Of a DNA stretch of 5,131 nt, positions 1-5,061 are shown in pieces. The translations under genes were made by a program, and so were the position numbers. Source of the stretch: Planctomycetales bacterium. Its GTDB lineage: Bacteria > Planctomycetota > Planctomycetia > Isosphaerales > Isosphaeraceae. The stretch spans positions 1-5,131 of the forward strand of contig DAHZZC010000604.1 in the NCBI GenBank assembly GCA_027435495.1. Reading direction: 5' to 3'. The stretch's first letter is position 1, and every line of letters begins with the position of its first letter. The notes under the pieces are model-generated. The model was not told where the DNA came from. It saw only the letters and a program-made list of their open reading frames with translations, and did not search any database.

Positions 1-1068
1 CACCCGGTCTTCGGCTGGGTCCGGGCCGACTGGAAGCCCAGGCTGGAGCGAGGGGAACTACCCAGCCCGCCGGTCCGGGGCCAGGTCCGCTGGCTCTCGG
101 TCAAGGAGGCCGACCAGCTCCGGGAGGGGTGGGATCCGCCCTGGCAGATCCCGACCGAGCACTTCCTGATCCTGAGCAACGTCCCCCTCGCCGAGGTCAT
201 CAGCTTTGGGCGGCGGCTGGAAGCCTTCCACGATCTTTTCCTGGCGATCATGGCCGACGTCCAGGGAGACCTCTCGCCGCTGGCGCGGCGGTTCCGCGAC
301 CCGAAGGCCATCGGCGAGTCGGCGGGGAAGCGGCATACGGTCTACTACTTTTCGTCGCGTGAGGTTTACCTCACTCGACTCTCGGCGAAGTACAACCGAG
401 AGATGCTCGAGCTGAGCCTTGGCTTCTACGACCCGCCAAAGTCGAGTAACGGACGGAATCCCGCGTATTTCTTCCGCGACCCCGGCGGCCAGCTTCCCAT
501 CACCGCGAATCTCTACCACGAGGTTTCGCATCAGCTACTGTTCGAGTCCGCGGGTTCCAATCGATACACCCAGAACGTCGGGAATTACTGGGTGTTCGAG
601 GGACTCGGCACCTATTTTGAGACCACGGAGCCACAGTCGGACGGCTCGATCCTGGTTGGCGGTCGCGTTGGGCGGCGGATGGAGGAAGCGATCCGCTCGC
701 TGGTCGACCGCGGACGAGTGATCCCACTTGATATCTTTGTGAACTATGATGAATCTGGCTTCGCGCATCGAGACCAGGACATCTACCTCCGCTACCAGGA
801 GGCGATGGCTCTGACGGTTTTCCTGATGCAGGGGCGTGATCGATTGTACCGGGAAGGGTTCCTGGATTACGTCCGCGACGCCTACCGCGGACGGCTCCGA
901 GCCCGGACCGGGCGGAAGCTCCCGGAGCGCCTGGGTACGAGCTATGAAACCCTTGAGGCTCAGCTCCTGGCGTTTCTCCGGAAGGATCTCGGCCCGGACT
1001 TAGCAAAGCCGGCCGAGCCGCCGAGGCCGGCACCGAGCCGATCGATTCGAACCGTCCCTCGCTCCTGA
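1..1068 (+). CDS. DUF1570-like putative zinc metallopeptidase (gluzincin-like), 5' end outside the window
   Basis: The frame is open from base 1 to a TGA at 1066-1068, giving 355 visible residues; the true start and any signal peptide lie to the left. An ATG at 250 is only an internal Met, because matching protein continues upstream of it. Visible residues 173-177 are HEVSH, an HExxH zinc site. A WVFEGLGTYFE segment follows at about 197-207, where E200 would be the third zinc ligand as in gluzincins, 22 residues after the second His. The stretch TEHFLILSN (52-60) and the later helix YLRYQEAMALTVFLM (262-276) also fit the DUF1570 pattern common in planctomycetes. The C-terminus is a short Pro/Arg-rich tail. 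If active, it would be a zinc peptidase, perhaps exported; substrate and pathway are unknown. It converges on the next gene. Family assignment is from remembered motifs; activity is inferred from the intact zinc-site residues. Confidence 0.75.
   Translation, partial: HPVFGWVRADWKPRLERGELPSPPVRGQVRWLSVKEADQLREGWDPPWQIPTEHFLILSNVPLAEVISFGRRLEAFHDLFLAIMADVQGDLSPLARRFRDPKAIGESAGKRHTVYYFSSREVYLTRLSAKYNREMLELSLGFYDPPKSSNGRNPAYFFRDPGGQLPITANLYHEVSHQLLFESAGSNRYTQNVGNYWVFEGLGTYFETTEPQSDGSILVGGRVGRRMEEAIRSLVDRGRVIPLDIFVNYDESGFAHRDQDIYLRYQEAMALTVFLMQGRDRLYREGFLDYVRDAYRGRLRARTGRKLPERLGTSYETLEAQLLAFLRKDLGPDLAKPAEPPRPAPSRSIRTVPRS
1008..1031 (-). terminator. Candidate intrinsic terminator for the minus-strand Rpn-like gene
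   Basis: A perfect 7-bp GC stem (GCCGGCC pairing with GGCCGGC) closes a 10-base loop. Read on the minus strand it begins about 46 bases past the stop of the Rpn-like gene and is followed by TTTGCTAAG, a short T-rich stretch. It lies within the last 20 codons of the plus-strand gene, so the two convergent transcripts would overlap here. On the plus strand no T-run follows. The T-run is short, so assignment as a terminator is tentative; it may simply reflect GC-rich coding sequence. Confidence 0.35.
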
Positions 1069-1076
1069 TCGCCGCA

Positions 1077-2012
1077 TCAGGAGTCGAGGAGTTCCTCCCA
1101 CGTCGAGACCTGCAAGGCGCGTTCCACCAGCGTGTCGAGTCGGTCTGGATCGTCGATCTGGTGGATGGCCGCCTCAATCGCCTCGCTCGGCTCGCCGAGC
1201 AGGCGGCGGCCGATGAGGAGCAGGTGCTTGCGCCAGTGGTCGAGAGAGACGGCGAACGCCTCGGCCCGTCCTCTGGCCTCTCCTTCGGCGAGGCCCCTGG
1301 CCTCTCCCTCGGCGAGGCCCTTCTGAAAATATTCCTGAAAGAGCCAGGATTCCTCGATCCCGCGGATGCCCATCGACATGTTCGAGACCTCCTTAACGAT
1401 GGCCTGAACCTGTTCCTTCGTGTAGCGGAGACTCAGGAGAATCGTGGTCGCGCGCCAGAGGGTCAGGGCCTGGTCGGGGGTTGCCTCCTGGCGGAGCCGC
1501 CCGGCGACGGCCGCCAGAACGTCGCGGAGCCGATCCGGGTCGATCTTCGCGACCGGGGCCAGCGGCAGGACCGGCAGCCCGGCGCGGAGGAACCGCTCCG
1601 GCGGCAGCTCCCAGACCCTCACCACATCATAGCGGAACGCGGCGTAGACCGCTCCGTCGCGATCTCTTTTCTCCAGCAGGCCGGTCAGCTCAGGGCCGTC
1701 GGCCTGGGGGCGTAGCAGGATCAGGGTCGTCCGAACCGGAATCTCGTAGCGCCAGCCCAGCACCACGCTGTAGAGGTGGGCGCGATCGGGGAGCTGGAGG
1801 TCCCGACCCGCCTGGAGCTCAAACTGCTCGATCCAGGGATCCGCCCCGTCGACCCGGATCACACGGTCGGCCTCGGGCAGGATGGTCGCGAGGTTCGAAT
1901 CGACGACCCGGACCTGCGACGGATCCGGCACCGGGATGCCGAACGACTCCAACCAGGCGACCGGATCCATCTCGATGAGTTGCCGGGTCGTGGCGTCGTA
2001 GGGTTTCGCCAT
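1077..2012 (-). CDS. Rpn-like PD-(D/E)XK nuclease-family protein (putative recombination-promoting nuclease / transposase-like)
   Basis: 311 residues, ATG at 2012 and TGA at 1077-1079. Upstream of the start a purine-rich GAGGGAGA lies about 10 bases away and can serve as ribosome-binding site. The N-terminal part (about 20-140) resembles the PD-(D/E)XK fold of Rpn-like proteins. It has an acidic residue in EADRVIRV (D49) and, after a short spacer, FELQ (E65-x-Q67), matching the E-x-Q form of the catalytic motif seen in this group. The middle (about 155-215) is predicted helical. An EESWLFQEYFQKG segment (220-232) leads into a Gly/Ala/Glu repeat (232-251), then a C-terminal region (about 262-309) that resembles the helical DUF4351-type tail. 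Such proteins are abundant paralogues in planctomycetes and cyanobacteria. E. coli Rpn proteins are DNA endonucleases that stimulate RecA-independent recombination. Whether this copy cuts DNA is unknown. No inverted repeats or target duplication were seen around it, so it is not called a mobile element. Confidence 0.62.
   Translation of the reverse strand: MAKPYDATTRQLIEMDPVAWLESFGIPVPDPSQVRVVDSNLATILPEADRVIRVDGADPWIEQFELQAGRDLQLPDRAHLYSVVLGWRYEIPVRTTLILLRPQADGPELTGLLEKRDRDGAVYAAFRYDVVRVWELPPERFLRAGLPVLPLAPVAKIDPDRLRDVLAAVAGRLRQEATPDQALTLWRATTILLSLRYTKEQVQAIVKEVSNMSMGIRGIEESWLFQEYFQKGLAEGEARGLAEGEARGRAEAFAVSLDHWRKHLLLIGRRLLGEPSEAIEAAIHQIDDPDRLDTLVERALQVSTWEELLDS
1272..1319 (-). repeat. Two 24-bp tandem repeats encoding GLAEGEAR twice inside the Rpn-like gene
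   Basis: Bases 1272-1295 and 1296-1319 are two copies of a 24-base unit differing at 2 of 24 positions. They encode residues 232-239 and 240-247, GLAEGEAR each time, followed by a degenerate GRAE. The unit length is a multiple of three, so copy-number change would keep the reading frame. EG-rich linkers of this sort are a common feature of Rpn-like proteins, between the nuclease domain and the C-terminal helices. Confidence 0.85.
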
Positions 2013-2042
2013 CCAGTCGACGTCTCCCTCGGACGTGGCTCA

Positions 2043-2080
2043 GGGCCCTCGATCACCGAGGGAGTGGGCCCGACCCTCGG
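2043..2080. other. Competing inverted repeats in the rpsR / Rpn-like gene gap
   Basis: Three arms can pair in mutually exclusive ways. CCCTCG (2046-2051) pairs with CGAGGG (2057-2062) around a 5-base loop. CCGAGGG (2056-2062) can instead pair with CCCTCGG (2074-2080) around an 11-base loop. GGGCCC occurs at both 2043-2048 and 2066-2071, giving a third pairing. The segment lies about 30-70 bases upstream of the Rpn-like start codon, in its probable 5' leader or promoter zone. No T-run follows on either strand. Role unknown; it could be a weak terminator, an attenuator-like leader or chance in GC-rich DNA. Confidence 0.35.
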
Positions 2081-2084
2081 CGCA

Positions 2085-2103
2085 GGGCGTCGTCGGGACG
2101 CCC
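2085..2103 (-). terminator. Candidate transcription terminator hairpin downstream of rpsR
   Basis: A perfect 7-bp stem, GGGCGTC (2085-2091) with GACGCCC (2097-2103), closes a 5-base loop. On the minus strand it begins 44 bases after the rpsR stop codon, a usual place for a terminator. It abuts the 10-base palindrome CCCGCGCGGG (2101-2110). No T-run follows on the minus strand, so termination without a U-tract or with Rho would have to be assumed. Confidence 0.35.
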
Positions 2104-2147
2104 GCGCGGGGTCGCTCGAACGGGTCGGATGCGGGAAGCCGGCTGGC

Positions 2148-2390
2148 TCACTCGCCGACGTACGGCATCAGGGCCATGAACCGGGCGCGCTTCACCGCCG
2201 CGCTGGCCGCCCGCTGGAAGGCCGCGCAGCTCCCGCTGCGCTTGCGAGAAAACATCTTGTTCTGGTTGGTGCAGAGCTTCTTTAGCAAGCCGACGTCCTT
2301 GTAGTCCACATACGCCGGGCGAGGGCATCCCTCGGGTGTGCAGAACCGGCAGCGATTCTTGCGGTTGCGTCCGAACTTCTTACGCGGCAT
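2148..2390 (-). CDS. rpsR: 30S ribosomal protein S18, cysteine-rich form
   Basis: 80 residues, close to the usual 70-90 for S18. S18 binds the platform of the small ribosomal subunit as a heterodimer with S6. The family signature is clear: VDYKDVGLLKKL (28-39), then SRKRSGSCAAFQRAASAAVKRAR (48-70, quoted in part here) and the ending FMALMPYVG, equivalent to the usual ARYLSLLPY. The ATG at 2390 was chosen because it has a strong Shine-Dalgarno sequence and because homology begins with the basic MPRKKFGRNRKNR. An in-frame TTG at 2495 would add 35 Arg-rich residues but overlaps the likely promoter. Cysteines at 14, 17, 22, 40 and 55 mark a Cys-bearing S18 that may bind zinc. rpsR commonly sits with rpsF, ssb and rplI; here its neighbours are ureD and an Rpn-like gene. 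A second rpsR elsewhere in the genome is possible. Confidence 0.93.
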   Translation of the reverse strand: MPRKKFGRNRKNRCRFCTPEGCPRPAYVDYKDVGLLKKLCTNQNKMFSRKRSGSCAAFQRAASAAVKRARFMALMPYVGE

Positions 2391-2398
2391 GAATCCAT

Positions 2399-2405
2399 CT
2401 TCCTC
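2399..2405 (-). promoter_or_regulatory. Shine-Dalgarno sequence of rpsR
   Basis: GAGGAAG on the minus strand lies 8 bases before the ATG at 2390. It is the only good ribosome-binding site in the leader and decides the start codon against the longer in-frame TTG at 2495. Confidence 0.75.
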
Positions 2406-2468
2406 AATGACAGTAGCGTTCGAGTATCCTCGCGCGGGGAGGGGGCATCTCCGTCGACGACGCAGGCG

Positions 2469-2485
2469 ACGCCTTCGGAAGACGC
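2469..2485 (-). promoter_or_regulatory. Small hairpin with a CCG loop in the rpsR leader
   Basis: On the minus strand GCGTCTT (2485-2479) pairs with AAGGCGT (2475-2469), a 7-bp stem including two G-U pairs, closing a 3-base loop CCG. It lies just inside the likely transcript start. In other bacteria S6:S18 binds a leader structure displaying an unpaired CCG to repress its own operon. The resemblance here is limited to the exposed CCG and is speculative. Confidence 0.2.
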
Positions 2486-2494
2486 GAAACTTCA

Positions 2495-2523
2495 AGCTTA
2501 ATCGGCAGCCGAGGTGGCGTCAA
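2495..2523 (-). promoter_or_regulatory. Possible sigma-70-type promoter of rpsR
   Basis: On the minus strand TTGACG (2523-2518), five of six matches to the -35 consensus, is followed after exactly 17 bases by TAAGCT (2500-2495), a weak -10 with three of six matches. Transcription would begin near 2488, leaving a leader of about 100 bases before rpsR. The surrounding sequence is locally less GC-rich. The -10 match is poor, so this is a candidate only. Confidence 0.35.
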
Positions 2524-2608
2524 TCCCACCGAAATCGAGCGATCTCCGCTTCAAAACACGAGGGAAGCGCTGTCTCCGGGGACCTCATTCCTGAGAATCC
2601 CGTGGAGC

Positions 2609-2638
2609 CGCCGGCCAGGTCCGTGCGACGAGCCGGCG
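2609..2638 (-). terminator. Weak candidate terminator at the end of the urease operon
   Basis: CGCCGGC (2609-2615) and GCCGGCG (2632-2638) form a perfect 7-bp stem with a 16-base loop, starting about 60 bases past the ureD stop on the minus strand. There is no T-run after it and the loop is long, so it may be chance or may assist Rho-dependent termination. Confidence 0.22.
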
Positions 2639-2697
2639 CGTTCGGGGGGAAAAGGGCCTCGATGAGTCTCCACGGCCGATCCTCAACGCCCGCGCGG

Positions 2698-3657
2698 CTA
2701 GCCAGGTGTCGAGAACCAATGGCTTGGACCCAGGTGATGGCCGCCGATGAGCCAGGGACGCGTCGAGAACTCCGGGGGCCAGCCAGCGGCGAGGCCGAGC
2801 GCCTCTCGGACGACGGCCGGCACAAGCTCCGGCGTCGGCCCGCACCATCGAACGAGGGTATCGCCCTGGGCGAGCGATAGGATCGATCTCCGGAGTGAGG
2901 GGGCCTGGTATCCGTGCTCAGGCTCGGCGGCGTCTTCATCGCGGGGCAGCGTTCCAGTGACAAAAAGCGATGCGGTGCCGGCGTCCGGCGTCCCGCCGAC
3001 GTACCAACGTGCAGTCTCGCGATCCCAGGGCCCGTTCCAATCGAATCGGTCGCGGTAGACGAGCTCGCCATCGCGCCGGATTTCGAGTTCCTGGACGATC
3101 CGCTCGAACCGGTAGTGTTCGGCCAGGTCGCCGCGGCGTTCGTAACGACCTGGGGTCCAGATGTCTCCCCAGATGAGGCGGGCATCCCCCTCGAGTTCGA
3201 TGTTCACGCGTTGATGAAAGCGGCAGCCCTTGAACGGGATGTTGGGTCCGGGCAGCACCACCAACCGGGCGCCCGCGGCGACCCGGATGTACCATTGCTG
3301 GGTGGCGAAGCTGGAGACCGCCGGATGAACCCGAGCGGCCGACTGGCCTGTGACCACGGCGCAGGTTCCGGAGCTGGCCTCGATCTCGACCAGGTGGCCA
3401 TCTCCGTCCAGGAGGCCGGCCGTCGGGTTGATCAGGTAAAGCAAGACGGCCGGCTCGCCGCTGAAATGGAACGGCGGCATGACACGGAGGGGGACCTGCT
3501 GGTAGCAATCGCCGAGCACGGTCCGCCCGGCCGACCTGATCAGACCCAGACGGACACCGCCGATCTGTCCGGTCGACCGCTCGGCCAGGCGATAGTCCCG
3601 ATATTCGGGGGGGATCAGGAAGTCTTCACTCGTGATGCGAACTGCTCGCGAACCCAT
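2698..3657 (-). CDS. ureD: Urease accessory protein UreD
   Basis: 319 residues, slightly longer than the usual 270-300. UreD (UreH in some species) is the scaffold that binds apo-urease and recruits UreF and UreG for nickel insertion in the cytoplasm. The family pattern can be followed along the chain: AGRTVL and VPLRVMPPF (43-63), LINPTAGLLDGDGHLVEIE (75-93), TGQSAARVHP (103-112), LPGPNIPFKGCRFHQ (135-149) and a GRYERRGDLAEHYRF segment (170-184), corresponding to the conserved GR...GE.f.f region. The ATG at 3657 has GGAGG 10 bases upstream, inside ureG. The gene overlaps the last 43 bases of ureG, which points to translational coupling and a shared mRNA. It ends with TAG and appears to be the last gene of the urease operon. 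Where homologues have NPGGG, this protein reads NPTAG. No sign of damage. Confidence 0.93.
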   Translation of the reverse strand: MGSRAVRITSEDFLIPPEYRDYRLAERSTGQIGGVRLGLIRSAGRTVLGDCYQQVPLRVMPPFHFSGEPAVLLYLINPTAGLLDGDGHLVEIEASSGTCAVVTGQSAARVHPAVSSFATQQWYIRVAAGARLVVLPGPNIPFKGCRFHQRVNIELEGDARLIWGDIWTPGRYERRGDLAEHYRFERIVQELEIRRDGELVYRDRFDWNGPWDRETARWYVGGTPDAGTASLFVTGTLPRDEDAAEPEHGYQAPSLRRSILSLAQGDTLVRWCGPTPELVPAVVREALGLAAGWPPEFSTRPWLIGGHHLGPSHWFSTPG

Positions 3658-4415
3658 CGAACCACATCCTCCACGCCGTCACCCTGCCGAAGGCTGATCA
3701 GGTAGAACGGCCGATCGCCCCTCATCCGGAGGCTGTCTCGCTTCATGACCTCGAGGTCGGCGCCGACGAACGGGGCGAGGTCAATTTTGTTGATGACAAG
3801 CAGGTCGCTGGTGCCGATGCCAGGGCCGCCCTTGCGGGGGATCTTGTCACCCTCAGCGACGTCGATAATAAAGATGAACACGTCGGCCAGTTCTCGGGAG
3901 AAGACCGCCGTGAGGTTGTCCCCGCCCGACTCGACGATGACCAACTGCAGGTCGGGGAACTGCCGCTCCAGATTGGCGATGGCGCTCAGGTTGCCGCTGG
4001 CGTCGTCACGGATCGCAGTGTGCGGGCAGCCGCCGGTCTGCACGCCCACGATGCGTTCGAGCGGCAGCACCTCGCGACGCGAGAGGAACTGGGCGTCCTC
4101 ATGAGTGTAGATGTCGTTGGTGATGACCGCCAGGTTGATTTCCGGCCAGAGTTCCCGACAAAGTCGCTCGACCAGCGCCGTCTTGCCCGAGCCGACCGGC
4201 CCGGCAATCCCCAAAGTGAAGGTCTGGCGCCGGGGGCCAGCGAACCGGGCCGGGCCGGGCGTGCCCATGTAGTCGGCGTCGTGCGGGTGTTCATGGGGAT
4301 GATTTCCCTTGTGCCGCGGATGCGGCAGGCGGAAGAATCGACGATCAGCGCAGCAGAGCGGCTCCAGCCGGCCTTCAGGATCGGAACAAGCGAGAGTAAA
4401 GCCGAGTTTGTTCAT
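3615..4415 (-). CDS. ureG: Urease accessory GTPase UreG with Cys/His-containing N-terminal extension
   Basis: 266 residues from the ATG at 4415. UreG is a SIMIBI-class GTPase that carries nickel and whose GTP hydrolysis drives metal transfer into urease with UreF and UreD. All signatures are present: P-loop GPVGSGKT (72-79), TNDIYTHEDAQFL (99-111), the nickel-binding CPH motif within VQTGGCPHTAIRDDAS (125-140), VESGGDNLTAVFS (161-173), IPRKGGPGIGTSDLLVINK (192-210) and base-recognition NKID (209-212). Residues 1-50 precede the GTPase core and hold a His-rich stretch (HPRHKGNHPHEHPHDAD, 32-48) and Cys10, 21 and 22. The next in-frame ATG (4268) lacks a ribosome-binding site and would remove the His-rich part, so 4415 is preferred; it overlaps ureF by 41 bases and has GAGGTG 7 bases upstream. 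His-rich UreG N-termini are known. Several motifs match actinobacterial UreG wording. Function is very secure, the start less so. Confidence 0.95.
   Translation of the reverse strand: MNKLGFTLACSDPEGRLEPLCCADRRFFRLPHPRHKGNHPHEHPHDADYMGTPGPARFAGPRRQTFTLGIAGPVGSGKTALVERLCRELWPEINLAVITNDIYTHEDAQFLSRREVLPLERIVGVQTGGCPHTAIRDDASGNLSAIANLERQFPDLQLVIVESGGDNLTAVFSRELADVFIFIIDVAEGDKIPRKGGPGIGTSDLLVINKIDLAPFVGADLEVMKRDSLRMRGDRPFYLISLRQGDGVEDVVRWVREQFASRVKTS
3668..3672 (-). promoter_or_regulatory. Shine-Dalgarno sequence of ureD, inside ureG
   Basis: GGAGG on the minus strand lies 10 bases before the ureD ATG at 3657 and within the last 20 codons of ureG. It fixes the ureD start and implies that ribosomes translating ureG pass over it before finishing. 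Confidence 0.65.
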
Positions 4416-5061
4416 CGCAGAGCACCTCGTAGAACGGACAGCCGGCGCCAGCCGAGTCCAGCGGTCGATCGGCCAGGCTCGCGGCCAGACCCACGATTTC
4501 TTCGTGCAGATACGCCAGGATCTGCTGGCCGTGTGTGTGGCCCACCGGAATCGCCCGGACCCCGGCGCCGATGAGACCGACAACCGCCTGATGAAAATAG
4601 GCCAGAAGCGTCTCGTGGGGGGAACCGCCCGCGATGGCCCCGAGCATACCGAAGACGGTTGCGTGATTCCACCGTCCCCACTCGCGGCCGTGTGGGGCAC
4701 CCGCCTCGAACCGGTGGAGACCCTCCCGGCTCCAGACCCAGGTCGAGGCCAGTGAAAGCAATTGCTCCCCCATCTCGCGGCTCGCCGCCCGGATCGAGGG
4801 CGGGGCGATCGACGCGGTCAGGATGGCGTTCGCTCGACCGACCGTCGGCCAGTCGCCGTCGGCCGCGGCCCGACAGGTCGAGGCCACAATCACGCCTTCC
4901 AGTGGGCCGAACGCATGGAACATCCAGGCCCGGACCCATTCTTCCAGCGAGGCCGCGTCGCTGGCGAGCCGCGCGGCGATCGCCGCCTCCAACCCCCACG
5001 AATGAGTATATCCCCCGATGGGCAACGCCGAGTCACTGAGCTGGAGCAGTCGGAGATTCAT
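4375..5061 (-). CDS. ureF: Urease accessory protein UreF
   Basis: 228 residues, a normal length. UreF is the all-helical accessory protein that bridges UreD and UreG and gates nickel insertion by UreG. The N-terminus LLQLSDSALPIGGYTHSWGLE (5-25, quoted as its core) is the family hallmark. REMGEQLLSLAS (95-106), ATVFGMLGA (134-142), RAIPVGHTHGQQILAYL (169-185) and the C-terminal DEQTRLYSRLFRS (216-228) also match. The ATG at 5061 overlaps the stop of the preceding gene as ATGA. No strong Shine-Dalgarno is seen, so translation is probably coupled to that gene. The frame stays open upstream to the window edge, but family homology begins at this Met. Its 3' end contains the ribosome-binding site and first 41 bases of ureG. 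Confidence 0.94.
   Translation of the reverse strand: MNLRLLQLSDSALPIGGYTHSWGLEAAIAARLASDAASLEEWVRAWMFHAFGPLEGVIVASTCRAAADGDWPTVGRANAILTASIAPPSIRAASREMGEQLLSLASTWVWSREGLHRFEAGAPHGREWGRWNHATVFGMLGAIAGGSPHETLLAYFHQAVVGLIGAGVRAIPVGHTHGQQILAYLHEEIVGLAASLADRPLDSAGAGCPFYEVLCDEQTRLYSRLFRS
4423..4428 (-). promoter_or_regulatory. Shine-Dalgarno sequence of ureG, inside ureF
   Basis: GAGGTG on the minus strand, close to the ideal anti-16S complement, lies 7 bases before the ATG at 4415 and inside the ureF coding sequence. It supports the long form of UreG. The alternative ATG at 4268 has only GC-rich, purine-poor sequence before it. Confidence 0.65.

Larger units (their letters stand above)
2391..2697. 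other. Gap between ureD and rpsR: rpsR promoter and leader, no gene seen
   Basis: 307 bases without a credible gene on either strand. On the minus strand the part nearest rpsR (2391 to about 2490) reads as a leader of roughly 100 bases, preceded by a possible sigma-70-type promoter at 2495-2523. The part nearest ureD contains one GC-rich inverted repeat (2609-2638). Open frames crossing the gap on both strands lack ribosome-binding sites and recognisable motifs. No tRNA, repeat array or insertion-sequence end was seen. Confidence 0.6.

Noticed and set aside
500..1177. Minus-strand 225-codon frame across the convergent junction
   Set aside because: It lies opposite the HExxH-bearing gene and overlaps the end of the Rpn-like gene; the translation is low-complexity.
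1077..2012. Rpn-like gene as part of an insertion sequence
   Set aside because: No terminal inverted repeats, target duplication or accessory orf were found; the family is usually a single chromosomal gene.
2391..2495. In-frame N-terminal extension of S18 starting at a TTG at 2495, with a run of arginines
   Set aside because: The TTG has no ribosome-binding site and overlaps the likely -10 element. The ATG at 2390 has a strong Shine-Dalgarno and starts where S18 homology starts.
2520..3185. Minus-strand 221-codon frame overlapping ureD and the gap
   Set aside because: Ser/Pro/Arg-rich translation typical of a shifted frame of ureD; no ribosome-binding site recognised.
2914..3705. Plus-strand open frame of 263 codons opposite ureD
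   Set aside because: It is antisense to a clear UreD, with no domain signal; long shadow frames are expected at this GC content.
4036..4041. Gln in place of the usual Glu before TGGCPH in UreG
   Set aside because: Actinobacterial UreG, as recalled, also has VQTGGCPH, so it does not indicate a defective protein.
3986..4294. Minus-strand 102-codon frame with AAGGGA about 10 bases before its ATG, inside ureG
   Set aside because: It is out of frame with the well-supported ureG, has a low-complexity Arg/Ser/Pro-rich translation and no recognisable motif.
4416..4700. Further upstream extension of UreG to an ATG at 4700
   Set aside because: It would run through ureF in another frame, and the added residues resemble no UreG. 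It is simply the open frame upstream of the real start.
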